From Stackebrandtia endophytica (GTDB taxonomy: Bacteria; Actinomycetota; Actinomycetes; Mycobacteriales; Micromonosporaceae): 64,000 bases of DNA. Shown here piece by piece: positions 47,694 to 56,324 of this stretch. Made by a program: the position numbers and the translations under genes. The stretch covers positions 806,001-870,000 of the forward strand of contig NZ_VFOW01000001.1 in assembly GCF_006716355.1 (NCBI RefSeq). The letters run 5' to 3'. Positions within the stretch are counted from its first letter, which is position 1, and every line of letters begins with the position of its first letter. The notes under the pieces were generated by a model. It was not told the origin of the DNA, made no database searches, and saw only the letters and a program-made list of their open reading frames with translations.

Positions 47694-47776
47694 TCCGGAG
47701 CGGGCGATTCGGGTGCGATCCGTCATGACTCGTCATATGCTCCGCGATGAGGACGAAGACGGTAAGGAGGGACGCC

Positions 47777-48670
47777 ATGAAGCCCGTGACCGTCGGGTTC
47801 GACGGGTCGGATGAGAGTAGGTACGCCGTCGACTTCGCGGTGCGGGAGGCGCAACTTCGCCGGGCACCGCTGCGGATCGTTCACTCGATCCTGACACCGA
47901 TGGCCGGGGGCCGGCACTTCGCCGGTTCCGGTTGGCAACCCAGGGACGCCATCCCCGCCGAGGTGTTCGAGATGATCGACGAGATCGTCGAACAGGCGCG
48001 GCAACGGGATTCCCGCCTGGAGGTGCAGGGCGAGATCATCGACTCGATGACCGTCAGCGGCACCATGATCGAAGAATCCCGAGAGGCCGACCTGGTGGTG
48101 TTGGGCAGTCGCGGTCACGGCGGTTTCCGGGAGTTGCTGTTGGGGTCGACGAGCGCTCAGGTGTCCTCTCACGCTCACTGTCCGGTGGTGATCACGCGTC
48201 GTCCACCGGAGGAGAATCCACCGCCGTATGAACAGATCGTCGTCGGGGTCGACGACTCGCCGTTGTCGCAGGACGCGTTGCGGTTCGCCTTCACCGAGGC
48301 TCAGTTGACCGGCGCGGACCTGGTGGCGGTGCGGGCGTGGCAGTTCGATGTCCCGGCCATCGAGGTCGGGGCGATGGCGTTCACCTTCGATCGCAAACTG
48401 GTCGAAGAGGAGACCGAGGCGTCGTTGGGGCAGGCATTGGCGGGGTGGCGTCAGAACTATCCGGAGGTGACGGTCATTCCGACCCTGCGGTACGGGGATC
48501 CCCGGCACGCGCTCCTGGAAGCGGGAAAGCGCGCCCGGATGATGGTGCTGGCGTCACGAGGACGAGGCGAGTTCGCACGTCTCATCCTGGGGTCCACCAG
48601 CCACGCGGTGCTACAGCATGCCGAGGTGCCCGTCGCGATCATCAGTCCCCGCGCCTATGCGGACAAGTAA
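47777..48670 (+). CDS. Tandem universal stress protein
   Basis: 297 residues, two Usp domains. Each has the ATP-binding glycine loop: GSRGHGGFRELLLGSTS (first) and ASRGRGEFARLILGSTS (second). The N-terminal strand KPVTVGFDGSDESRYAV is typical. In actinobacteria such proteins respond to hypoxia and stress. AAGGAGGG precedes ATG 47777. It diverges from the DsbA-like gene across 95 bp. Confidence 0.92.
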   Translation: MKPVTVGFDGSDESRYAVDFAVREAQLRRAPLRIVHSILTPMAGGRHFAGSGWQPRDAIPAEVFEMIDEIVEQARQRDSRLEVQGEIIDSMTVSGTMIEESREADLVVLGSRGHGGFRELLLGSTSAQVSSHAHCPVVITRRPPEENPPPYEQIVVGVDDSPLSQDALRFAFTEAQLTGADLVAVRAWQFDVPAIEVGAMAFTFDRKLVEEETEASLGQALAGWRQNYPEVTVIPTLRYGDPRHALLEAGKRARMMVLASRGRGEFARLILGSTSHAVLQHAEVPVAIISPRAYADK

Positions 48671-48696
48671 CGTCGGATCGCGGTCGACCGGGTTTC

Positions 48697-49290
48697 TCAA
48701 CGGTGTTGCGGGTGTGGCTCGCGGTTGAGCAATCCGGCGAGAACCCGGGCCAGTCGACGACGGCTCTCGGTCTCGGAGTCCGTGGTCAGCACCAGGTGAT
48801 GCAGCAGCGCGGAGACGGCCGCACCCAGACTTCCCGGGTTCACCTCGGCGTCGACGCGGCCGGCCGACTGTTCCCGGCGAAGATAGTCGGCGGTGGCGCG
48901 TTCGATGGCCTCCCAGGCGGAGTGGCCGCTGCCCAGCACCTTCGCCACCTCGTCGACCAGCGACGGCCGGGCGGCGATCAGGCGGGCCAGCACCGACAGC
49001 GCCTGCCACTGCGAGGCCAGGTCGGTGAGGTTGACCAGGACTGATCCGGTGCCGACCTTGTCGACGAGTTCGGCGGCCCCCGCGGAGATCTGAAACGACC
49101 GGTCGACCGCGTATCCGGCGAAGAATTCGTCCAGGTCACCGAAGTGTGCGTGCAACAACCCGGTGGCCACCTTCGCCTCCTGGGTGATGCCTCTGCCACT
49201 GAGGCGGCCGGTTCCCTCGTGAAGGACGACCTGCTCGAGCGCGGCGAACAGGTGCTGTCGAACATCGGGAATCGCGACTCCTCGAACCAT
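48697..49290 (-). CDS. TetR-family transcriptional regulator
   Basis: 197 residues from ATG 49290. The N-terminal helix-turn-helix region reads VRQHLFAALEQVVLHEGTGRLSGRGITQEAKVATGLLHAHFGDLDEFFAGY. The helical ligand-binding domain follows and has no known ligand. The start is supported by TACACT 6 nt upstream. It diverges from the FAD monooxygenase across an 80-bp region with a strong palindrome and probably represses that gene and itself. Confidence 0.88.
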   Translation of the reverse strand: MVRGVAIPDVRQHLFAALEQVVLHEGTGRLSGRGITQEAKVATGLLHAHFGDLDEFFAGYAVDRSFQISAGAAELVDKVGTGSVLVNLTDLASQWQALSVLARLIAARPSLVDEVAKVLGSGHSAWEAIERATADYLRREQSAGRVDAEVNPGSLGAAVSALLHHLVLTTDSETESRRRLARVLAGLLNREPHPQHR

Positions 49291-49296
49291 GGGCAG

Positions 49297-49302
49297 AGTG
49301 TA
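49297..49302 (-). promoter_or_regulatory. -10 hexamer TACACT, leaderless start
   Basis: TACACT lies 6 nt before ATG 49290. A TTCAGA at 49321-49326 is 18 nt further upstream and may be the -35 box. Confidence 0.55.
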
Positions 49303-49334
49303 CGCAGCCCCGGTTCCGGCTCTGAATGAGCATG

Positions 49335-49363
49335 TGTTCATACTAGAATGAACACTTGTTCAT
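49335..49363. promoter_or_regulatory. Palindromic operator between TetR and monooxygenase genes
   Basis: A 20-bp near-perfect palindrome, TGTTCAT-6 nt-ATGAACA (49335-49354), is followed by a third TGTTCAT half-site at 49357-49363. It sits beside the TetR -35 region and just before the ribosome binding site of the monooxygenase, as expected for a TetR operator. Confidence 0.75.
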
Positions 49364-49370
49364 ACTGGAG

Positions 49371-50564
49371 GTGACCACCCTGTCCACCGAATCCCACGAC
49401 AGATTCGCCGTGATCTCCGGCGCAGGAATCGCCGGATTGGCCGCCGCATTGCGTCTGCGACGCGCCGGATGGCGAACGCTGATCGTCGAACGCGCACCCG
49501 AACGCCGCAGCAGCGGCTACCTGGTCAACCTGCTCGGCTACGGCTATGGCGCCGCCGAGAATCTGGGCATACTCCCCCAGCTGGCCCCACACGACGTGGG
49601 ACTGTTCACGACCATCCTGGTCGACCGCGACGGACGCCACAAACTCACCACACCCAGAGCCGTCGCCGAGGCGGCCATCGGCCCCCGTGCCCTCAGTGTG
49701 TTTCGCGGTGACCTGGAAACCGTTCTGTACCAGGCGGTTCGCGACCACACCCCCATCAAGTTCGACACCGTCATCAAGGCGGTGTCCAGCGAACCCGACG
49801 GCGTCGCACTTCAGCTCAGCGACGGAACAACACAACATGCCGACCTGCTGATCGGCGCCGATGGATTGCACTCGGGCGTGCGACGCCTGGTGTTCGGCCC
49901 GGACGACGAGTTCCGCAACGACATGGGCCACCTGGTGGGCGCGTTCCAGTTGAGCGAGGTACCCGGTGACCTACCCGTCGGCACCGGGACCACCTTCATC
50001 GGGCCCGGGCGAACCGGGGCCGTCATCAACCTCGGCCCGCGGCGTTCCTCGGTGTTCTTCACCTATCGAAGCTCCGATGTCGACTCGGCGCTGGCCGCCG
50101 GGCCGGTCGCCGCGTTGACCGACGCCTTCGGGGATCTCGGCGGTGGTTTCCCCGAGGCACTCGACCACCTTCGCCGCGAACCCGCCGAGGCCTACTTCGA
50201 CTCGGTCGATCAGATCGTCATGAACTCGTGGAGCCGAGGACGAGTCGTCCTGCTCGGTGATGCGGCGTGGTGCGTCACGCTGTTCGCCGGATACGGTGCC
50301 GCTTTGGCGTTGACCGGGGCCGATCGACTCGGCGACCTACTGGAGCGATCCGATGTCGACGTTCCGGATGCGTTGGCCCGCTGGGAATCGCAGTTGCGTC
50401 CCGAGGTGTCCAAACGTCAGGCGTTGGCCGCCAGGGGAATGGCGAGATTCGCGCCCGCCAACCGGACGCAGGTCTGGCTGGGCGAGACCATGTTGCGGGC
50501 CATGAATCTGCCGGGCATCCGCCAATGGGTGATACGCAGTGTGCGACGCGCCAACGGGCGATAG
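49371..50564 (+). CDS. FAD-dependent monooxygenase (aromatic hydroxylase type)
   Basis: 397 residues from GTG 49371. The N-terminal Rossmann motif is VISGAGIAGLAAALRLRRAG, then LLIGADGLHSGVRRLV (DG motif) and VVLLGDAAWCVTLFAGYGAALALTGA (GD motif). This is the PHBH-type group that hydroxylates aromatic or polyketide compounds, or inactivates antibiotics. The start is uncertain: GGAGGTGA covers the GTG, so a CTG at 49380 would have better spacing. It is the presumed target of the divergent TetR regulator. Substrate unknown. Confidence 0.87.
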   Translation: MTTLSTESHDRFAVISGAGIAGLAAALRLRRAGWRTLIVERAPERRSSGYLVNLLGYGYGAAENLGILPQLAPHDVGLFTTILVDRDGRHKLTTPRAVAEAAIGPRALSVFRGDLETVLYQAVRDHTPIKFDTVIKAVSSEPDGVALQLSDGTTQHADLLIGADGLHSGVRRLVFGPDDEFRNDMGHLVGAFQLSEVPGDLPVGTGTTFIGPGRTGAVINLGPRRSSVFFTYRSSDVDSALAAGPVAALTDAFGDLGGGFPEALDHLRREPAEAYFDSVDQIVMNSWSRGRVVLLGDAAWCVTLFAGYGAALALTGADRLGDLLERSDVDVPDALARWESQLRPEVSKRQALAARGMARFAPANRTQVWLGETMLRAMNLPGIRQWVIRSVRRANGR

Positions 50565-50573
50565 CGGTGCGGC

Positions 50574-51092
50574 TCAGTCGAACTCTCCCGTACGCCACGA
50601 CCGGAACGGCTCGTGGTCGGCCAGCCGGGAACCGATGCGAACCAATCCGACCGCCACCTGTGCGGCCAGGTCGGTGGTCATCGCGGTGAACCGGGCGAAG
50701 TCCAGGGTCTCGGTAGCGGGATCGGGCCGCCACGACGTCCGCGATCGACAACCGAGCAGGACCCGGTCACCGTCGACGCTCACGGCGATGGTTCGTTCGA
50801 TGCCCTGGCCGTACATGTCCACTTCGAAGTCCTCGCGTCGCCGCAGCGCCCGCAGCAGGTCCGGCAGTTCCTCCACGACGGTGGACATGTCATAGGAGAC
50901 GTCCACCGGCCAGTCGTCCAAGCCGAAACCGCTCATCCGGAACCGGAACCCGGCGTCGGCCAGCTCCTGACAAGCCCGCATCGCCAGCACGTAATACTCG
51001 GTCTCCTCCGGATCATCCTGCTCCGGAGGAGACAAGACATCCGGCGGAGGCACGACACTCCACCTGAAACCCATACGCTCACCCGATTCCAT
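50574..51092 (-). CDS. Hypothetical protein
   Basis: 172 residues from ATG 51092, or 166 from ATG 51074; the frame is open further upstream into the transporter gene without coding character. It is not recognised. No membrane segment or signal peptide. The composition (many Arg, Asp and Glu; EYYVLAMRACQELADAGFRF, DVSYDMSTVVEELPDLLRAL) suggests a small folded cytoplasmic protein. It lies 17 bp past the transporter gene in the same direction, so it may be co-transcribed. Confidence 0.6.
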   Translation of the reverse strand: MESGERMGFRWSVVPPPDVLSPPEQDDPEETEYYVLAMRACQELADAGFRFRMSGFGLDDWPVDVSYDMSTVVEELPDLLRALRRREDFEVDMYGQGIERTIAVSVDGDRVLLGCRSRTSWRPDPATETLDFARFTAMTTDLAAQVAVGLVRIGSRLADHEPFRSWRTGEFD

Positions 51093-51109
51093 CGACCTGT
51101 CGATCGTAG

Positions 51110-53302
51110 TCAGGTGACGTGGAACGGGATCGTGGTGATGACGATCTTCGGATGAGGACGCAACGCCCGACGCAACCGGTTGGCGGTGCGGCTGTGCAGC
51201 AACCGGTACCGACGCCGCGCCACGATCTCGGGTAGCACCACCGTCAACGTCAGGTTCGGGTTCTGGCGATGCAACGCCTCCAGATATCGCACCATCGGCG
51301 CGACGATCGCACGGTACGGCGACACCACCACCTCCAACGGAACGTGGTTCCCCCACTGTCCCCAGTAGGCACGGAACTGCTCGGCCTCCTCGTCCCCGGC
51401 GCTGATGTGCAGCGCCATGACCGGTTGACCAAGGGAGGCCGCGTAGGCCAGTGCCCGCAAACTGGACAGGTCGATCGAGGGAATGCCGACCACGGTGAAG
51501 TTCTGGATGTCCTGCGGTGTCTCCTCCGATTCACCCGCGGGCGGACTCACCACCCGGGGGTCTCCGACCGGCGTCGGCAACGGCTGTACCGGCAACTCGA
51601 TGGCGTCGGGATGCAGCCGGACCGCCTTGTCCACCGCCTGGTAGTGGCGCCGGATCAGCCGAGCAGTCACCACCAGCAACCCGATACCGACCAGCGCCAC
51701 CCAGGCTCCGGCCATGAACTTCGTAACCGCCGCGATCAACAGAACCACCGCGCTCAACACCGCGCCGGCGGCGTTGAAGGCGAGACTCTTGCGCCAGTGC
51801 GATTCGCGACGACGCCACCAGTGCATCACCATTCCCCACTGCGACAGTGTGAAGGCCAGGAACACACCGACCGCATACAGTGGAATGAGTGCCGCGGTGA
51901 CGCCCCCGAACCCGATGTACACCGCCGCAGCGGCCACCGACAGCACGATGATGCCGTTGCTGAACGCCAACCGGTCGCCGAACCGTAGGAAGATCCGCGG
52001 TGCCTGGTCGTCGCGCGCCATGAGGAACAGCACTCGAGGAAAATCGTTGTAAGCGGTGTTCGCCGCCAGCATCAGCACCCCGGCCGTGGCGATCTGAGTG
52101 AACCAGAACAACACACCGTCACCGAAGCTTCGGCGCGCCAGTTGCGACAGAACGGTCTCGCCGGCCACCGGGATCACGTCGACGATATGGGCCAGCACCA
52201 TGATGCCCAGGAACAGGCAGATCAGGATGCCGATCATCCAGGTCAACGTGGTTCGCGCGTTCCGCCACGCCGGACTGCGGAACACCGGGACCGCGTTGGA
52301 GATCGCCTCGATGCCGGTCATCGCGGTGGAGCCGGAGGCGAACGCCCGCAGGATCAACAACAAGCCGACGCTCTCGGTCACGCTGTGTTGGCCCGCCGAG
52401 GACGGCGCCTGTCCGAACGGGTGGATCAGCCCGACGACGACCACTCCGAAGACCGCCAGCATGAACGCGTAGGTTGGCATCGCGAACAGCAGACCGGCCT
52501 GTCGAATGCCCCGCAGGTTTCCGGCCAGCAGCAGCAGGATCACCAGAACACCGATCGGGACGATCGCACTGTGGAGGCCGGGGAACACCGCGACCATGGC
52601 CGCCATCCCCGCCGAGATCGACACCGCCACGGTCAACACGTAGTCGATCATCAATCCGGCGGCGGAGAACAGACCCGGCCCCCGCCCCAGGTTCGCACTG
52701 GAGACGATGTACGAACCGCCGCCGTGCGGGTAGGCCCGGATCGTCTGCCGGTACGAAATGCCCAGGGCCAACATCATGAAGACGATCACGGCGGCGATGG
52801 GCAGCGAATACGTGACTCCGGCCGCACCCGCCAGCACCAGGATGGTCAGCATCGCCTCGGGACCGTATGCCACCGAGGACAACGCGTCGGCGGACAGGAC
52901 CGGGAGCGCGATCGCCTTGCGCATGCTCTCGTGGGTGATCGCGGTGTTCTTCAACGGGGCGCCCAGCAGCATCCGCCGCAACCCCAGCCCCCACCTGGTC
53001 GACCACGGCCCCTCTGCCTCGTCGGGTGCGGGTATCTGACCGCTGAGACCCGGCATCTCCACAACTCGTCCGGTTCCGGCCGGGGCCAGCTCCTCCCTGG
53101 TGGGAAACCGCCCCAGGTTCGGATCCACCGGCAGTGCTTCACGCGCGGCCTCCGGCGTCGCCGACACCCTCGCCCAACCACGTCCCACCTGTCGCAGCAC
53201 ACTGAGTTGCGCGGGGTCGAGATGCCGGATCATGTCCGACGGTCGCGGAGCACTCGGCGCATCCTCGGCCGCACCACTGTCGTCGCTTTCAGTCACCTCC
53301 AC
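51110..53302 (-). CDS. KimA-like potassium importer (APC superfamily)
   Basis: 730 residues from GTG 53302. About 12 membrane segments span residues ~130-550. The pattern LPVLSADALSSVAYGPEAML, SYRQTIRAYPHGGGSYIVSS, DYVLTVAVSISAGMAAM and FSNGIIVLSVA, with a C-terminal cytoplasmic USP-like domain ending TTIPFHVT, closely follows Bacillus KimA (YdaO), a high-affinity K+/H+ importer that c-di-AMP inhibits. An N-terminal extension of ~105 residues before the membrane domain is not in KimA. No c-di-AMP riboswitch fits in the 111 bp upstream. Confidence 0.85.
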   Translation of the reverse strand: MEVTESDDSGAAEDAPSAPRPSDMIRHLDPAQLSVLRQVGRGWARVSATPEAAREALPVDPNLGRFPTREELAPAGTGRVVEMPGLSGQIPAPDEAEGPWSTRWGLGLRRMLLGAPLKNTAITHESMRKAIALPVLSADALSSVAYGPEAMLTILVLAGAAGVTYSLPIAAVIVFMMLALGISYRQTIRAYPHGGGSYIVSSANLGRGPGLFSAAGLMIDYVLTVAVSISAGMAAMVAVFPGLHSAIVPIGVLVILLLLAGNLRGIRQAGLLFAMPTYAFMLAVFGVVVVGLIHPFGQAPSSAGQHSVTESVGLLLILRAFASGSTAMTGIEAISNAVPVFRSPAWRNARTTLTWMIGILICLFLGIMVLAHIVDVIPVAGETVLSQLARRSFGDGVLFWFTQIATAGVLMLAANTAYNDFPRVLFLMARDDQAPRIFLRFGDRLAFSNGIIVLSVAAAAVYIGFGGVTAALIPLYAVGVFLAFTLSQWGMVMHWWRRRESHWRKSLAFNAAGAVLSAVVLLIAAVTKFMAGAWVALVGIGLLVVTARLIRRHYQAVDKAVRLHPDAIELPVQPLPTPVGDPRVVSPPAGESEETPQDIQNFTVVGIPSIDLSSLRALAYAASLGQPVMALHISAGDEEAEQFRAYWGQWGNHVPLEVVVSPYRAIVAPMVRYLEALHRQNPNLTLTVVLPEIVARRRYRLLHSRTANRLRRALRPHPKIVITTIPFHVT

Positions 53303-53401
53303 AGTGTCGAGCGTTTTCGTTGCCGTCGGCGGTAGCCGCGCCGTCCGGTGGCGTCGGCCCGCCGGTCACATGGACTTCCGGCGTCCCTTGCCGACGGTGG
53401 C

Positions 53402-53407
53402 TAGGGT
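53402..53407 (+). promoter_or_regulatory. -10 hexamer TAGGGT, leaderless start
   Basis: TAGGGT lies 6 nt before GTG 53414; no Shine-Dalgarno sequence. Confidence 0.55.
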
Positions 53408-53413
53408 CCGGAT

Positions 53414-54001
53414 GTGACAACGGTTCCGCCGAATACCGCTCGGCTGCGTGTGCGGCCACGCTGGCTGCGCTCGGGGCTGTTGGGTCTGGGACTGGTCTTC
53501 TTCGGGCTTCCGTTCACACTGGTCTCCTGCGAGACGCCGGGCGGATTCGGCCACACCCGCCAGGGCGGCACGACCGAATGGACCGGCTACGACCTGGCGA
53601 CCGGTTCGGAACCGAACCGATCGAACCTGCGTCCGCCTGGTGAGTTCCTCACCGACGTCGTGCCCGCCCAGCCGTTGATGGCGGCGGCGCTGGCACTGCT
53701 GATCATCGCCGTGGTGTGTTCCCTGGCGATGTCCCGGCCACAGGCGCGACGGTGCGTGTCAGCCGCGCTGGCGGGAGTGACCGCGGCGGTTCTGACGGCC
53801 GCTACCCTGCTGGCCCGGTTCGAGGTGATCGAGCTGGTCACCGACCAACTGTCCGATCGCACCCTGCCGGATGGCCGGACTCCGGAGTCCTATGTCTCCA
53901 TCGGAGGCGGCTACACCCTCACGATGCTGACCCTGGCCACGGTTCTGGTGGCGGACCTGTACTGGTGGCTGCGGCATCGAAGAACCAGGCGGGGTGTCTG
54001 A
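53414..54001 (+). CDS. Small membrane protein, unknown function
   Basis: 195 residues with four hydrophobic segments (about residues 20-38, 78-97, 108-130 and 158-178). The first segment ends PFTLVSCETPGG. The loop after segment 1 is ~40 residues. No family recognised. It diverges from the potassium importer and converges on the thioesterase gene (8-bp gap), marking the edge of the polyketide cluster. Confidence 0.7.
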   Translation: MTTVPPNTARLRVRPRWLRSGLLGLGLVFFGLPFTLVSCETPGGFGHTRQGGTTEWTGYDLATGSEPNRSNLRPPGEFLTDVVPAQPLMAAALALLIIAVVCSLAMSRPQARRCVSAALAGVTAAVLTAATLLARFEVIELVTDQLSDRTLPDGRTPESYVSIGGGYTLTMLTLATVLVADLYWWLRHRRTRRGV

Positions 54002-54009
54002 CCGAAACG

Positions 54010-54795
54010 TCACCGGGTGGCGGTCGTCAGGTTCATGGCGGTGGTCAGGTCGCCGCGAATGAGGTTCAGCACCCGGCTGGGATCGTCCTTGAGGTAGAAA
54101 TGACCGCCCGATACCACGCGCAGCGTGAAGTCCTGCGGCGACTCGCCACGCCACTGAAGCATCTCGGGAACGTCCACCTCGGGGTCTCGATCGCCCACAC
54201 AGGCGGCGATCGGGCAGTCGAGGGCCGGTCCGGGCAACGGCCGGTAGATCTCATTGAGGGTGAAATCGGCTCGCAGTGCGGGCAGGATCATCCGAAGCAG
54301 GTCGGGTTGGGCCATGATCTCCGGCGGAATCCCACCGAGTCGGGCCACGGTGGTCAGGAACTCGTCATCAGGCAACCCCGAGAGCCGTCGGCGACGGGCC
54401 GGCAGCCCGGGGGCGCGTCGCCCCGACACCAGCAACAGCACCGGCCGACGGGCACCGACGAACCGTCGAGCCACCTCGTAGGCGACGATGGCTCCCATAC
54501 TGTGTCCGTACAGGGCGTAAGGCCGATCCAACAGTGGCTCCAAGGCGCTACACAGTGGATCGATGAGGTCGTCCATTCGGTAGAACAGCGACTCCCGCAA
54601 CCGAGTCTCCCTGCCCGGCAACAGGACCGGACGCACCTCGGCGATGTCCCCCAACGGCCTGATCCACGGCCGGAAGAACGCCGCTCCTCCCCCGGCAGGA
54701 GGAAAGCACAACAGTCGCACGGCGGTGCGGCCGGTCTCATCGGCCGAACCAACCACCCAGTCACCGGTCATCGCAGGCACGGTTCCATGATGCAT
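54010..54795 (-). CDS. Type II thioesterase (LnmN-like)
   Basis: 261 residues from ATG 54795 (a later ATG at 54771 is possible). Alpha/beta-hydrolase: VRLLCFPPAGGGAAFFRPW at the start, nucleophile Ser99 in YGHSMGAIVAYEVARR, Asp in CVGDRDPEV and His in SGGHFYL. This is the RifR/GrsT editing class that removes wrong acyl groups from carrier proteins. In leinamycin biosynthesis LnmN fills this role near LnmK-L-M. It starts 7 bp after the ketosynthase stop and is the last gene of the operon seen here. Confidence 0.9.
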   Translation of the reverse strand: MHHGTVPAMTGDWVVGSADETGRTAVRLLCFPPAGGGAAFFRPWIRPLGDIAEVRPVLLPGRETRLRESLFYRMDDLIDPLCSALEPLLDRPYALYGHSMGAIVAYEVARRFVGARRPVLLLVSGRRAPGLPARRRRLSGLPDDEFLTTVARLGGIPPEIMAQPDLLRMILPALRADFTLNEIYRPLPGPALDCPIAACVGDRDPEVDVPEMLQWRGESPQDFTLRVVSGGHFYLKDDPSRVLNLIRGDLTTAMNLTTATR

Positions 54796-54802
54796 CGCGG
54801 CT

Positions 54803-56053
54803 TCACCCCCTCCGGCGGTGGAATACGACGCTGGTGTTGAAGCCACCGAAACCGAACCCGTTGGACAACGCGTACTCGGCGGCCAGCGGAGTACTGGCGG
54901 TCGGCAACCGGAATCGGGTGTCGACGGGGGTACGCAGCCGGGCGTTGGGGTGCGCGAAGCCGTCACGAAGTTGCACGACCACCGCGACCGCCTCGACGAC
55001 CCCCGCCGCGCACAGACAATGACCGGTAAGGCCCTTGGTGGAGTTCACCAGTGGCCTATCGGCCTCGTTCGCCCAGACCCGCTCCATGGCGGTGAGTTCG
55101 ACGCGGTCGCCCAGGTCTGAGCCGGTCCCGTGGGCGTTGACATAGCCCACTCGATCGGCGGTGATCCCGGCATCGGCGATGGCGGTGGTCATGGCGGCGA
55201 CCTCACCGGCCTCGTCGGGGTCGGTGGCGGCGTTGCCGTCCAGCCGGACACCGTATCCGATCAGGTGGGCCGAAGCGCTGCGGCCCCGGCGCCTGGCCGA
55301 GGCCGTCGACTCCAGTACCAGGCAGGCGGCACCCTGACCGGGAACGAAACCGGCGCGGGCGGTGTCGAACGGCCCCGCGCCGCCCGCCGTCTCGGCCATC
55401 GCGCCGAGGTTGTAGTACCCCTGTCGCTCCAGATCGGACAGATCGGTCAGGGCACCGATGACCAGGCACACGTCGACGGCTCCGGCGCCGATCAGCCGGA
55501 CCGCGTTGATCAGCGCCATATTGCCGCTGGCCGAGGCGGCACCCACGGTGTATCCCTCACCACGGATTCCCAACAGCTGACTGATCGTTCCGATGTGGTC
55601 AGTGTCCAGGCCGTGTCGGGCATAGGTCGCGGGAAGGTATCGCGGGTGGTCGAGGTAGCGGGGCCGCACCGCCTCGGTGTGGCGCGCGGTGAGGTTGTGT
55701 CCGGCGACGATCACGCCGACGCGCTCTGCGACCACCGGCGCATCCGTCAGGCCCGCCGATCGCCACGCCTGAAGCGCCACCACTGTGGAGGCTCGCAGCG
55801 ACAGCGGCGCGCGACCGGCCAACCGGACGGCGGCGCGACGCCGATCGGGTGGCAGCGACAGGGCGTCGACGGCGGTGCCGAGGTCGACCTCGGTCAGGTC
55901 GGCGGCGACGCGAGGAACCTGTCGGTCGCCGCCACCGGGACGGTCGGCGACTCCGCTGCGTCCGGCACGCAGCGCGACGGCGAACTCGTCGGTGTTCGCC
56001 GCGATCGCACACACCACCCCCATCCCGGTCACCGCGACCGGCGTGCTCATCAT
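54803..56053 (-). CDS. Ketosynthase with Ser in place of active-site Cys (decarboxylative KS, beta-branching type)
   Basis: 416 residues, FabF-like fold. The usual TACSSG motif reads AASASG, putting Ser174 where the catalytic Cys should be. His308 (VNAHGTGSD), Lys340 and His345 (STKGLTGHC) are kept. In HMG-CoA-synthase cassettes (CurC, PksF and MupG types) a Cys-to-Ser KS decarboxylates malonyl-ACP to acetyl-ACP, and retaining both His fits this. It is next to an HMG-CoA-synthase-like gene and an ACP. ATG 56053 overlaps the ACP stop (ATGA). Condensation activity is unlikely. A divergent FabF paralogue with another role is the alternative. Confidence 0.85.
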   Translation of the reverse strand: MMSTPVAVTGMGVVCAIAANTDEFAVALRAGRSGVADRPGGGDRQVPRVAADLTEVDLGTAVDALSLPPDRRRAAVRLAGRAPLSLRASTVVALQAWRSAGLTDAPVVAERVGVIVAGHNLTARHTEAVRPRYLDHPRYLPATYARHGLDTDHIGTISQLLGIRGEGYTVGAASASGNMALINAVRLIGAGAVDVCLVIGALTDLSDLERQGYYNLGAMAETAGGAGPFDTARAGFVPGQGAACLVLESTASARRRGRSASAHLIGYGVRLDGNAATDPDEAGEVAAMTTAIADAGITADRVGYVNAHGTGSDLGDRVELTAMERVWANEADRPLVNSTKGLTGHCLCAAGVVEAVAVVVQLRDGFAHPNARLRTPVDTRFRLPTASTPLAAEYALSNGFGFGGFNTSVVFHRRRG

Positions 56054-56310
56054 GGGTGATGCCGACGCAGCACGTCGACCAACGAGGCGATGTCGCCCAC
56101 TTCGGCGAACTCGCCGATGGGCACGGTTATGCGCAGCCGCTCCATCGCGATGGTGACGATCTCGGCACGGTCGATGCTGTTGCAGCCCAGTTCGGTGAGG
56201 GTCCGGCCGGGCGCGACGAGTTCGGGCGCCACCTCCGGCACCACCATCGCCACCGCCTCGCGGACGGCGACCAGGATCGGTTCGGTCGAGGGATCGGACA
56301 CCGTGGACAT
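56050..56310 (-). CDS. Acyl carrier protein, second of the cassette
   Basis: 86 residues. The phosphopantetheine Ser is Ser45 in LTELGCNSIDRAEI, replacing the usual GxDS with GCNS. Acidic helix 2 follows (RAEIVTIAMERL). GAGAGGCG precedes ATG 56310. It lies 14 bp after the HMG-CoA-synthase-like gene and overlaps the start of the Ser-type KS by ATGA, so it probably carries the malonyl/acetyl donor that the KS makes. Confidence 0.9.
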   Translation of the reverse strand: MSTVSDPSTEPILVAVREAVAMVVPEVAPELVAPGRTLTELGCNSIDRAEIVTIAMERLRITVPIGEFAEVGDIASLVDVLRRHHP

Positions 56311-56324
56311 GTTGTCGCCTCTCG

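Noticed and set aside
53303-53413. c-di-AMP (ydaO-type) riboswitch ahead of the KimA-like gene
   Set aside because: The gap to the divergent gene is only 111 bp and no matching conserved blocks were seen.
54803-56053. Simple reading of the ketosynthase as primary-metabolism FabF
   Set aside because: The active-site Cys is Ser, and the gene is embedded between an ACP and a type II thioesterase in a polyketide operon, so a housekeeping condensing role is unlikely.
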